Below are positions 1 to 7,583 of a stretch of 64,000 bases of DNA, piece after piece. The notes beneath the pieces were generated by a model that saw only the letters and a list, made by a program, of their open reading frames with translations, did no database searches and was not told the origin of the DNA. A program made the translations under genes and the position numbers. This stretch comes from Candidatus Eiseniibacteriota bacterium (GTDB lineage: Bacteria; Eisenbacteria; RBG-16-71-46). The stretch is taken from contig JACRIW010000020.1 in assembly GCA_016215625.1 (NCBI GenBank), forward strand, positions 1 through 64,000, in the 5' to 3' direction. Positions within the stretch are counted from its first letter, which is position 1. Each line of letters starts with the position of its first letter.

Positions 1-419
1 ACGGTGAGCTCGTTCTGCATCTTCATGGCCTCGAGCACGAGCACGGACTGGCCGGGCTGCACGGTGTCGCCGACCTTCACGCGGATCGCGACCACGGCGC
101 CGGGCATCGGCGCAGTGAGCGTCTCGCCGCGGCTGCGCGCCCCGCCGCCCGAGACCTGCTGCAGCATCTTCTCGAGCGGGTGCTTCACCTCGACGGGCAG
201 CGTGCGCCCCTGCCACGTCACTTCGAGCACTTCGCCCTCGGGCGAGACGCGCACCTCGTACGAGCGCCCGTCCACGAGCAGCGAATAGACCTCGCCGTCG
301 GGCAGGCGCACGAAGTCGGCGTGCAGCTCCTTGCCCGCGGTCTCGAGCAGTAGGCGCCCGCCCTCGGTGCGGAAGTTCACCTCGGCGTCGCGGCCGGCCA
401 TCGTCACCCAGACTTTCAT
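1..419 (-). CDS. Biotin carboxyl carrier protein of an acyl-CoA carboxylase (3' end outside window)
   Basis: The protein starts MKVWVTMAGRDAEVNF. About 100 residues of linker domain lead into a biotinyl/lipoyl domain ending in EAMKMQNELT, where the Lys between the two Met residues is the biotin site. The C-terminus runs off the left edge. The start ATG overlaps the stop of the upstream biotin carboxylase in an ATGA junction, so the two are almost certainly co-translated. EAMKM with an N-terminal linker domain is typical of carriers used with propionyl/methylcrotonyl-type carboxylases and biotin decarboxylases. A role as carrier for the biotin carboxylase next door is therefore likely, but the acyl substrate cannot be read from this fragment. 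Confidence 0.9.
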   Translation of the reverse strand, partial: MKVWVTMAGRDAEVNFRTEGGRLLLETAGKELHADFVRLPDGEVYSLLVDGRSYEVRVSPEGEVLEVTWQGRTLPVEVKHPLEKMLQQVSGGGARSRGETLTAPMPGAVVAIRVKVGDTVQPGQSVLVLEAMKMQNELT

Positions 420-1942
420 CGTCCGCTCCTCCCGCGACCGGCCCATTTCCAGGTGGAGCGCGGCTCCGAGCCGCCGGCGCCGCAGGCGCCGTCGACGGGC
501 GCGACCGCGACCCGCTTCGATTCCTCGTGCGCGTGCAGCGCCGCCGCCATCACCGCGACGTCGGTGGCCTCCTCGGTCGGCGCGAGCGACTGCGCCGTGA
601 AGTGCTCCTCGAGGAAGCGCGTGGACAGGTGCCCCGCCGCGAACTCGGGGTGCGCGCACAGCCACTTGTGGAACGCGACGTTGTGGTGCGGTCCGTCGAG
701 CACGAGCTCGGACAGCGCGCGCAGCATGCGGCGCCGCGCCTGGTCGCGATCGGATCCCCACACGACGAGCTTCGCGAGCAGCGAGTCGTAGAACATCGGG
801 ATCTCGTAGCCGCGGTACACGCCGGCGTCGTTGCGCACGCCCGGGCCGTGCGGGAACCGCAGGCGCTCGATGCGGCCGACGCTCGGCATGAAGTTCTTCG
901 CGGGGTCCTCGGCGATGATGCGCGCCTCCATGGACCAGCCGCGCGGCTGCGGCGTGTCGTCGCCGAACGAGAGCTCGAGCCCCTCGGCGACGCGCAGCTG
1001 CTCGGCCACGAGGTCGAGTCCCGTGACCATCTCGGTCACCGGGTGCTCCACCTGGAGCCGCGTGTTCACCTCGAGGAAGTAGAAACGGTTCTGCTCGTCG
1101 AGGATGAACTCGACCGTGCCCGCGGACAGGTAGCCGACTTCCTTCGCGACGCGGCACGAGGCTTCGCCGAAGGCCTTGCGGGTCGCCGCGTCGAACGCGG
1201 GCGAGGGCGTCTCCTCGAGCAGCTTCTGGTGGCGGCGCTGCACGCTGCACTCGCGCTCGCCGAGGAACGCGACGCGCCCCGTGTGGTCGGCGAGGATCTG
1301 CGCCTCCACGTGGCGCGGGCGCTCGATGTAGCGTTCCACGAACACGCGGTCGTCGCCGAACGCCGCGGCGGCCTCGCCGCGCGTCACGTCCCAGGCGCCG
1401 TCGAGTTCGGCGTCGCTGCGCACGACGCGCATGCCCTTGCCGCCGCCGCCGGCCGCAGCCTTGAGCATGAGCGGATAGCCGATGGTCTTCGCGAAGCCCT
1501 TCACCTCGTCGAGCGACGACACCGGCCCGGGCGAGCCCGGGATGATCGGCACGCCCGCGCGCACCGCGGCTTCGCGCGCCATGAGCTTGTCGCCGAGCGC
1601 GGCGATCGTCTCGGGCGAGGGCCCGATGAACACGATGCCCGCTTCGGCGCAGCGCCGCGCGAACGTCTCGTTCTCGGCGAAGAAACCGTAGCCGGGGTGA
1701 ATCGCGTCGGCCTTCACGCGCTTCGCCGTCTCGAGCACGCGATCCATGTTCAGGTAGCTCTCGCGCGACGGGCCGGGCCCGACGAGGTAGGCCTCGTCGG
1801 CCATGAGCACGTGGAGCGCGGTGCGGTCGGGCTCGCTGAAGATGGCGATCGACGTGCGGCCTTCCTCGCGCAGCGTGCGCAGGATGCGCACGGCGATCTC
1901 GCCGCGATTGGCGATCAGCACGCGTTGCAGTCGGCGGGGCAT
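416..1942 (-). CDS. accC: Biotin carboxylase subunit of acyl-CoA carboxylase
   Basis: ATP-grasp biotin carboxylase that carboxylates the carrier biotin using ATP and bicarbonate. The 508-residue product opens with the family signature RVLIANRGEIAVRIL. It has the glycine-rich ATP loop KAAAGGGGKGMR and the active-site strand EVNTRLQVEHPVTE. The chosen ATG touches the acpS stop (TGATG). The stop overlaps the start of the biotin carrier gene. The last 50 or so residues (Gly/Arg/Ser-rich) extend past the normal C-terminus of about 450 residues. acpS, accC and the carrier form one minus-strand operon. AccC for fatty-acid synthesis and the alpha part of a propionyl/methylcrotonyl enzyme are both possible; a separate accD lies at 39.6 kb. 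Confidence 0.93.
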   Translation of the reverse strand: MPRRLQRVLIANRGEIAVRILRTLREEGRTSIAIFSEPDRTALHVLMADEAYLVGPGPSRESYLNMDRVLETAKRVKADAIHPGYGFFAENETFARRCAEAGIVFIGPSPETIAALGDKLMAREAAVRAGVPIIPGSPGPVSSLDEVKGFAKTIGYPLMLKAAAGGGGKGMRVVRSDAELDGAWDVTRGEAAAAFGDDRVFVERYIERPRHVEAQILADHTGRVAFLGERECSVQRRHQKLLEETPSPAFDAATRKAFGEASCRVAKEVGYLSAGTVEFILDEQNRFYFLEVNTRLQVEHPVTEMVTGLDLVAEQLRVAEGLELSFGDDTPQPRGWSMEARIIAEDPAKNFMPSVGRIERLRFPHGPGVRNDAGVYRGYEIPMFYDSLLAKLVVWGSDRDQARRRMLRALSELVLDGPHHNVAFHKWLCAHPEFAAGHLSTRFLEEHFTAQSLAPTEEATDVAVMAAALHAHEESKRVAVAPVDGACGAGGSEPRSTWKWAGRGRSGR

Positions 1943-2322
1943 CAGCCCTCCAGGACCACGCACGCCACGGCGAGTCCGCCGTCGTGCGAGAGCGACAGGT
2001 GTGAGGTGGCGGCTCCGATCGCGCCGAAGCGCTCGGCGGCCACGCCGGTGAAGCGCAGCGTCGGCACGCGGCCGCCCGGCTGCACGACTTCGATCTGCGT
2101 CCAGCCCACTCCGCCACCCATGCCGGTGCCGAGCGCCTTGGAGGCCGCTTCCTTCGCGGCGAAGCGTGCGGCGAGGTGGGGCATGGGGTCGGCGTGCGTG
2201 CGCGCGTACGCCAGCTCGTCGGGCGTGAACAGGCGCTTCTCCATCCGCTCGCCGAATCGCTCGAGCGACTCCGCGAGGCGCTGGACCTTGCAGATGTCCA
2301 CGCCGATGCCGCGCACGCTCAT
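1942..2322 (-). CDS. acpS: Holo-[acyl-carrier-protein] synthase
   Basis: Transfers 4'-phosphopantetheine from CoA to a Ser of acyl carrier protein. The 126-residue length is usual for AcpS. The N-terminal IGVDICKVQR carries the Mg-binding Asp, and the second signature FAAKEAASKALGTG carries the catalytic Glu and Lys. The ATG at 2322 follows a GGAG ribosome-binding site by about 8 bases. It is the first gene of the acpS-accC-carrier operon, with a good sigma70-type promoter 50 bases upstream. Confidence 0.95.
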   Translation of the reverse strand: MSVRGIGVDICKVQRLAESLERFGERMEKRLFTPDELAYARTHADPMPHLAARFAAKEAASKALGTGMGGGVGWTQIEVVQPGGRVPTLRFTGVAAERFGAIGAATSHLSLSHDGGLAVACVVLEG

Positions 2323-2371
2323 GGGGGCTTCTCCGGGCTCGAAAACTGGGGGGTGAAACGTGGCGGGGCGG

Positions 2372-2400
2372 ACTGTAAGCGGCTGCCGGAAGGGGGTCAA
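2372..2400 (-). promoter_or_regulatory. Predicted sigma70-type promoter of the acpS-accC operon
   Basis: On the minus strand, TTGACC (2400-2395) and TACAGT (2377-2372) are separated by 17 bases and followed by a GCCCCGCC discriminator. The matches are 5/6 and 4/6. The start of acpS is 50 bases downstream. Identified by eye only. Confidence 0.6.
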
Positions 2401-2500
2401 AGCCGCGCCGGCGTTTCGTTTCCGGCGTGCGAGGGGGCACACTGCGCGGCGGCGCGCGCCGCCACGACGCACCTCGCAAGGCCGCCGCGCGAAAATCCCG

Positions 2501-2526
2501 GGAACCTTTCCGGGGCCCGTCCGTCC
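2501..2526 (+). promoter_or_regulatory. Possible ECF-type promoter upstream of the sigma gene
   Basis: GGAACC (2501-2506), 15 bases, then CGTCC (2522-2526) resembles the GGAAC / CGTC pattern of many ECF sigma factors, which often drive their own operon. If used, transcription would start near 2532 and exclude the upstream GTG at 2427 as the translation start. Weak evidence from one site. Confidence 0.35.
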
Positions 2527-2552
2527 ATGCCCGTGAAAGGTGGGAGCACATT

Positions 2553-3116
2553 CTGGCCGAGTACGACGAGAAGGAGCTCATCGCCCGGCTTCGGGCCCGC
2601 GACATGGCGGCGCTCGGAGAGGTCTTCGCCCGCTACGGCGGTGCGATGACCACCCTGGCGGCGAGCATGCTCCGCAACCGGACCGAGGCGGACGACGTGG
2701 TCGAGGACGCGCTGCTGCGCATCCACGACGCGGCGCCCGGGTTCCGGGGCGAGCGGGGACTGCGCACGTGGTCCCTCCGGATCGTCGCGAACCTCTGCCG
2801 GGACCGGCTTCGGCGCCGCAAGTTCCAGGGCGACCTGCCGGACGAGCCGGACGCGTTCGAACGCGCCGGGCTGAAGTTCGATCCCATCGCCGATTGGGAC
2901 GGCGCGCTCGACCAGCGCGTGATGGCGGCGGCGCTCGAGCGGGCGATCGACTCGCTGCCACCGGATCAACGCGAGGTGGTGGTGCTGAGGCACCGGTTGG
3001 ACCTCTCGCACGCGGACATGGCGGAACTGCTGAACGTGCCGGAAGGCACCATCAAATCGAGACTGGCGCGGGCCCTCGCGGTCCTGCGGGAACACCTGAA
3101 GGGGATGGACACATGA
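2553..3116 (+). CDS. RNA polymerase sigma factor, ECF subfamily
   Basis: Region 2 is visible in the EVFARYGG and RNRTEADDVVEDALLRIHDA segment. The sigma4 helix-turn-helix includes LPPDQREVVVLRHRLDLSH and the recognition stretch NVPEGTIKSRLARAL. The product is about 187 residues, normal for ECF factors. The start is uncertain. No ATG is available. A GTG at 2427 has no ribosome-binding site and would add about 40 basic residues. AGGTGGGAG at 2538-2546 sits just before ATT (2550) and CTG (2553), so I use CTG. The stop overlaps the next gene (ATGA). Its neighbours, a one-TM protein and two Spy/CnrX-like proteins, suggest an envelope or metal-stress regulon resembling CnrYXH. Confidence 0.88.
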   Translation: MAEYDEKELIARLRARDMAALGEVFARYGGAMTTLAASMLRNRTEADDVVEDALLRIHDAAPGFRGERGLRTWSLRIVANLCRDRLRRRKFQGDLPDEPDAFERAGLKFDPIADWDGALDQRVMAAALERAIDSLPPDQREVVVLRHRLDLSHADMAELLNVPEGTIKSRLARALAVLREHLKGMDT

Positions 3117-3529
3117 ACGGCGACGATCGTTTCGACGAACGCATCACCCGGTTGCTGGCGGCTTCGCACGCGAGTGCGAACCCGGCGGTGCTGGAGCGCG
3201 CGCGCGCTCGTCTCGCCGAGCGCGAAAGCGCGTCCGGATTCCTCGCGTTCCTCGGCCGTCCCGTCGCGCTCGCGACCGCGGCCGGGCTGCTCGTGGTGAG
3301 CATCGCGGCATCGCTCGCGATCGTGAGCTCCGAGCGCGCAGCCACCGCGGTCACGACGGCCACCGCCACGCAGGCGTCGGGAGGCTCGCTCGTCGCGGCG
3401 CTGCTCGACGACGACGGCACGTACGGTCTGCCGGCCGAACTCGCTTCGTCCTCGGTGAACGCGCCGAGCGACGCCGGCTCCACCGGCTCCGCCGGGCAGT
3501 CGAGCGACAGCAACGGGGTGACGCCATGA
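3113..3529 (+). CDS. Single-pass membrane protein, putative anti-sigma factor
   Basis: 138 residues: a cytoplasmic N-terminal stretch of about 45 residues, one hydrophobic segment (PVALATAAGLLVVSIAASLAI, roughly residues 48-68), and a Ser/Thr/Ala-rich periplasmic tail. There is no recognised domain. It is translationally coupled to the ECF sigma gene before it and to the Spy-like gene after it by ATGA overlaps. Position and topology match short anti-sigma factors such as CnrY, which bind the sigma factor through the N-terminal helix. This role is inferred from context, not from sequence similarity. Confidence 0.7.
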   Translation: MNGDDRFDERITRLLAASHASANPAVLERARARLAERESASGFLAFLGRPVALATAAGLLVVSIAASLAIVSSERAATAVTTATATQASGGSLVAALLDDDGTYGLPAELASSSVNAPSDAGSTGSAGQSSDSNGVTP

Positions 3530-4011
3530 GCCGCAAGGCGATCGTGATCTCGCTGCTCGCGATGTTCCTCTCGGGCGCGGCGCTCGGACTGATGGGCGGC
3601 ATCCTGTTCGTGCACCGCATGCACGACCTGCCGTTCGGTGGCCCGATGGGGCCGCACATGGCCGGCATGCGGGGAGACGAACCGATGCCGGGGCCGGGTG
3701 GGCCCGGTGGTCCCGGTGGTCCGGGCATGCGCGGGCACGACCCCATCCGCGACCTGCTGCCGCGCCTGACGCGGTTGCTCGACCTGACGCCCGAACAGAT
3801 CGCGCGTCTCGAACCCAAGGTGCGCGCCACGCGCGAGCAGTTCGGCGCCGTGCGCGAAAGCCTGCACAGTCGCATCGAGTCCGAACTCACCCCCGAGCAG
3901 ATCCAGCGCTGGCGCGAAATGCGCGAGCGTGCCCCTTTCCCTGGCGAACCTCGCGGCGCATGGCGCCGCGCGCACCGGGCGCCCCCGGCACCTGAAGGAG
4001 AACCGAGATGA
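3526..4011 (+). CDS. Membrane-anchored periplasmic Spy/CnrX-like (LTxxQ) protein
   Basis: 161 residues. An uncleaved signal anchor lies near residues 5-28. A Gly/Pro/Met-rich linker follows (GPGGPGGPGGPG, residues about 57-70), then a helical periplasmic domain with two LTxxQ-type motifs, LDLTPEQIARLEP and SELTPEQIQRWREM. That motif pair marks the CpxP/Spy/CnrX superfamily of periplasmic stress and metal sensors. The gene is embedded in an ECF sigma operon with start/stop overlaps on both sides. By analogy with CnrX it could be the periplasmic sensor controlling the anti-sigma factor. Met and His residues in the linker would suit metal binding, but no site is proven. Confidence 0.75.
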   Translation: MSRKAIVISLLAMFLSGAALGLMGGILFVHRMHDLPFGGPMGPHMAGMRGDEPMPGPGGPGGPGGPGMRGHDPIRDLLPRLTRLLDLTPEQIARLEPKVRATREQFGAVRESLHSRIESELTPEQIQRWREMRERAPFPGEPRGAWRRAHRAPPAPEGEPR

Positions 4012-4910
4012 CGAAGCGTTCGATGTTGAGCCTCTCCGCGATGGCCGCACTGCTGGTGGCGGGAGCTGCCGTGGCGGCGGACACCCCGGCGCCGAAGCCC
4101 GAAGCCCCCGCCGATCGTGAAGTGCACCGCGTCGTGATCCAGACGGACGCGGACGACGTGGGCGGCGAGTTCGACGAGCTCGCGTGGCTCGAGGACGACG
4201 GTGACTTCTTCACCGGCGACGACGAAGGCGCGGGCGGCCCGGAAGTGCGCCGCGAAGTGATCGTGCACCGCGTCGGGCCGGGCGCGGGCGCGGGTCCGCA
4301 CGCCGGCATGGGCATGGGCATGGGACACGGCGCGGGTGGCCCCGGTGGCCCGGGTGGTGAGCAGTGCGGTCCCGGCTGCACGCACGAGAACTGCGGTCCC
4401 GGCATGGGCGCGGGCCACGGCAAGGGCATGGGTATGGGGCCCGGCATGGGCATCCGTGGGCACGGTGGCCCCGGCGGTCCCGGCATGGGCCGCGGCATGC
4501 GTCACCCGGGCATGATGTTCGCGATGCTCGACCTGTCCGACGCGCAGAAGGCGAAGATGCGCGACATCCACGAGCGCGCCGCGCGCACGCAGATCCAGGC
4601 GCGTGCCGACATGCAGATCGCGCAGATGGACATGCGCAAGCTCATGCGCGCGGACAAGCCCGACCAGGCGGCGATCAACGCGCAGATCGACAAGATGGCG
4701 CAGATGCGCGCGAGCATGCAGAAGACGCGCGTCGCCACGATGCTCGAGGCGCGTGCGCAGCTCACGCCGGACCAGCTCAAGAAGATGCAGGAGATGCGCG
4801 AGAAGGGGCCCATGATGATGCACGGCGGCATGGGTGCGGGCATGGGCCACGGCGGCATGGGCGGCGCGCATGCGGCGCCGCCGGCGCCGGCGAAGCCGAG
4901 GGTGAAGTAG
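4008..4910 (+). CDS. Secreted Met/Gly/His-rich Spy-like periplasmic protein
   Basis: 300 residues. Signal peptide about 1-24 (cleavage near AVAADTP), an acidic segment (residues 40-75), then a long Gly-Met-His region with GMGMGMGHG blocks and a Cys-rich knot, CGPGCTHENCGPG. The C-terminal half is a helical LTxxQ domain (LDLSDAQKAKMRDI and QLTPDQLKKMQEM) like Spy/ZraP. The tail is again Met/His/Gly-rich. Last gene of the ECF operon, followed by a strong hairpin. Composition suggests binding of copper or another soft metal, or chaperone activity in the periplasm; both are inferred. Similar Met/Pro/Gly repeats occur in the preceding gene. Confidence 0.72.
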   Translation: MTKRSMLSLSAMAALLVAGAAVAADTPAPKPEAPADREVHRVVIQTDADDVGGEFDELAWLEDDGDFFTGDDEGAGGPEVRREVIVHRVGPGAGAGPHAGMGMGMGHGAGGPGGPGGEQCGPGCTHENCGPGMGAGHGKGMGMGPGMGIRGHGGPGGPGMGRGMRHPGMMFAMLDLSDAQKAKMRDIHERAARTQIQARADMQIAQMDMRKLMRADKPDQAAINAQIDKMAQMRASMQKTRVATMLEARAQLTPDQLKKMQEMREKGPMMMHGGMGAGMGHGGMGGAHAAPPAPAKPRVK

Positions 4911-4950
4911 TCGGGCGGCGGTGACGGCGGGCGAACGCCCGTCGTGGTAC

Positions 4951-4994
4951 ACGAAAGCGGCGGCGCGGGGAGAGAGCCCGCGCCGCCGCTTCGT
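4951..4994. terminator. Bidirectional hairpin terminator between convergent genes
   Basis: A perfect 14-bp GC-rich stem (4956-4969 with 4977-4990) encloses a 7-base GAGAGAG loop. It extends by 4 bp (ACGA/TCGT) across one bulged A. It lies 40 bases after the Spy-like gene and 13 bases beyond the end of the TonB receptor gene, so it can serve both. No long U-tract. Confidence 0.7.
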
Positions 4995-5006
4995 GCATGG
5001 CGCCGC

Positions 5007-7505
5007 TTAGAGCCCGAACTCGACGCCCAGGCGCAGCGATCGCCGCGGCGCGACGAGCCGCCGGTCGCCCACCGGCACCCACTCGCGCCGGCCGTCGCCG
5101 TTCGCGTCGTTCCAGTAGGCGCCGCCGCCCAGCCCGGTCTCGGTGCGATACGCGCCGTACTCGTCGTAGACCGTGTTGATGGTCGGGTTCGGCGCGCCGG
5201 CCAGCGTCGCGGTGAGCGGCACCGCCTCGTCGAACAGATTGGTCGCGGCGATCAACACGCGCCCGCCGCGCAGCAGCCGGGGCGTCCAGCGCACCGCGAT
5301 GTTCGTCACCTCGGACCACGGGAAGCGCTCGGAGTTCACGAGGCTCAGGTCCGCGTACTGCGCGGGCCACGTCAGGTCGCTGCTCGAGCGCAGGACGGGC
5401 GACCACGGCTTGCCGCTGCCCACGCGCGTCGTCCACGAGAGTTCGTATTGGCTCGCCGTGTGGACCTGCGCGCCGATCGTGAACGTGTGCGTCAGGTCCC
5501 AGTCGAGCGGGTGCTCGCCCGCAGGCATGGGGCGCGGCCCGACCGCGGCGCCGTACGCGACGCCCTCGACGTCCGACTCCTCGCCGTAGGCGTTCAGGAA
5601 GGTGTACGTGAGCTCGAGCCGTTGCCGCCCCGGCGAAACGCGCAGCACCGAACACTCCAGGCCCTGCGCGTGCTCGGCGTCGTTCGTGGAGAACTGCGTG
5701 CGCCAGACCGCGGGATTGATCCGCAGCAGCCGCGTGCCCGGCGCGCCGTAGACGTTGCGCGCGAACGCGGCGACCTGCACCGACCACTCGGGATCGAGGA
5801 TGTGCTTGATGGCCACCTGCCACGAGAGCACCTCGGCGGGCTCGAGTTCGGCGTTGCCGAGCGGACGGCGGTCGTAGTTCACGCGGCGGCTCTCGTAGAG
5901 CAGGTCGCGCGGCGGGTCCTGGAACGTGCGCGAATACGACAGCGAGAACACGTCGCGGTCCGACATCGGGTAGGCGAAGCCCGCGCGCGGCGACCAGCGC
6001 CACGTCGCGCCCGCACGGCCCGCCGCGAGCGCGGGATCGTACGCGCTCAGGTACGCGGGCATCGTCGCGTCCTGCGTGCCGGGATCGAAACGCTGCACGC
6101 GCACGCCGCCGTTCCAGACGAGCCCGCCGAAGTCCCACCGGTGCTGCGCGTAGGCGAAGAAGCCGGGCGCGGTCGCGTGATAACGCCGCGTGATCTCGAC
6201 GCTCGGGATGTCGGGCAGCGCGTCGTCCACCTCGATCAGCTTCACGTCGTCGCGGAACCACGCGAGGCCGCTGCGGAGCACGTGGCGCCTGCCGGCCTTG
6301 CGGCTCGCGTCGGCTCGCACGGTCCAGCGTTCGCTGCTCGCGAGCCGGAAGTAGGGCTCGTCGCCGAAGATCGCGTGGAAGGGGTCCTGATCGGTGCGGT
6401 CGTAGGCGCCGAACAGGATGCGATTGGCGTCCACGATGTAGCCCGGATCGGGCCGTAGCCCGACCGACGTGAGCCTGCGCGCGTTCGGGCGCGCGAGCGT
6501 GAGCCTCACCGGCGTCGTGAGCGTGCCGACCTGCGCCGAAGCGATCGCGGCCCAGCGCCGGTCCTCGGTCATCACCTTGTGGTCCGCCGCGCGGTAGCGC
6601 ACCCACGTGCCGACGGCTTCGGCGCCGCCGGCGCCCGTACCGCTGCCACCACCTCCGCCACCGTTCGGCGCCGGAACGTCCGGCGCCGACTCGAAGAACG
6701 TCCAGCCGTCGAACGAGAACATCGGGTCGTACGGCTGGCGCAGCGTGCGCTGCGTGAGCACCTCGAGCGACCAGCGTTGCGGCGAGCGGACGGGCGCGAG
6801 CTTCGCCCAGCCGAGCAGGTGATTGTCCTGCCGCCAGCCGAACGAGCGGCCGAGCACGCGCGTGCGTCCGCGCGTGCGCAGCGACGGCAGGCCGAGATCG
6901 TCGAGGCGCACCTCGCCCGCGGTCATGAGCCCGAGCCCGCGAAAGCCGAGCGGGGTCGAGAGCCGCAGGTGTCCCGCGTCGAAGCCCGAGCCGTAGCGAC
7001 CGTCGCTCACCCAGCGGACGAGGTACTCCGGGCGCTCGCCCGGCACTTCGGTCGCGAGGTCGAGCTCTCCCGCGAGCGAGCCGCCGTGGTCCGCGTCGAG
7101 TCCGCCCGAGATCAGCTCCGCCGAGCGCACCGCGAACAGCGGCACCTGCATGGGCGTGAAGCGTTGCGACTCGTTCATCGAGACGCCCGCGAGCGTGGTC
7201 GCGAGTTCGCCCGCGCGCCCGCCGCGCACGTGCAGGTCCTCGCCGACCGCGACGACGCCGGCCTGAAGGCCGATCGCCTGCGCGAGGTTGTCCACGGGCA
7301 GCCGGCGCAACTGCTCGCGCGAGACGGGATGCACGGCTTCGGCCGAGTAGCGATCCGAGCGGCGGCCGCCGACGACGGTGACGGGCTCGAACTCGCGGAC
7401 GACGCGATCGGTGCGCTGCGGGCCCGGCCTGCGGACGGAGGTGTCGGCCGTCGCGGCGGGGGACGACGCGGCCAGTGCGACGGCGAACAACGGAGCGAAG
7501 AACAT
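5007..7505 (-). CDS. TonB-dependent outer-membrane receptor
   Basis: 832 residues. Signal peptide about 1-20. A plug domain follows (about residues 40-165), with VTVVGGRRSDRYSAEAVHPV near the TonB-box side and GEDLHVRGGRAGELATTLAG as the typical plug motif. The rest is a long beta-barrel rich in alternating aromatic strands, ending LRLGVEFGL. A poly-Gly insert (PNGGGGGGSGTGAGG, around residue 285) probably lies in an extracellular loop. It is downstream of feoA-feoB on the same strand with a 78-base gap, so co-transcription with ferrous-iron uptake genes is plausible. The ligand is unknown; an iron chelate is a guess from context. Confidence 0.85.
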   Translation of the reverse strand: MFFAPLFAVALAASSPAATADTSVRRPGPQRTDRVVREFEPVTVVGGRRSDRYSAEAVHPVSREQLRRLPVDNLAQAIGLQAGVVAVGEDLHVRGGRAGELATTLAGVSMNESQRFTPMQVPLFAVRSAELISGGLDADHGGSLAGELDLATEVPGERPEYLVRWVSDGRYGSGFDAGHLRLSTPLGFRGLGLMTAGEVRLDDLGLPSLRTRGRTRVLGRSFGWRQDNHLLGWAKLAPVRSPQRWSLEVLTQRTLRQPYDPMFSFDGWTFFESAPDVPAPNGGGGGGSGTGAGGAEAVGTWVRYRAADHKVMTEDRRWAAIASAQVGTLTTPVRLTLARPNARRLTSVGLRPDPGYIVDANRILFGAYDRTDQDPFHAIFGDEPYFRLASSERWTVRADASRKAGRRHVLRSGLAWFRDDVKLIEVDDALPDIPSVEITRRYHATAPGFFAYAQHRWDFGGLVWNGGVRVQRFDPGTQDATMPAYLSAYDPALAAGRAGATWRWSPRAGFAYPMSDRDVFSLSYSRTFQDPPRDLLYESRRVNYDRRPLGNAELEPAEVLSWQVAIKHILDPEWSVQVAAFARNVYGAPGTRLLRINPAVWRTQFSTNDAEHAQGLECSVLRVSPGRQRLELTYTFLNAYGEESDVEGVAYGAAVGPRPMPAGEHPLDWDLTHTFTIGAQVHTASQYELSWTTRVGSGKPWSPVLRSSSDLTWPAQYADLSLVNSERFPWSEVTNIAVRWTPRLLRGGRVLIAATNLFDEAVPLTATLAGAPNPTINTVYDEYGAYRTETGLGGGAYWNDANGDGRREWVPVGDRRLVAPRRSLRLGVEFGL

Positions 7506-7583
7506 GAATCGCGGCCCTCTCGAAACGTCGCCCGGTCCGGCGCCGCAGTGTGTGCGGGCGCCGCGGCGACGGTCAAGGGCGAA

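Noticed and set aside
2427-2552. Longer N-terminus of the ECF sigma factor from GTG 2427
   Set aside because: No ribosome-binding site. The extra 42 residues are Arg-rich and unlike any sigma region, and the frame lies almost on top of the divergent acpS promoter.
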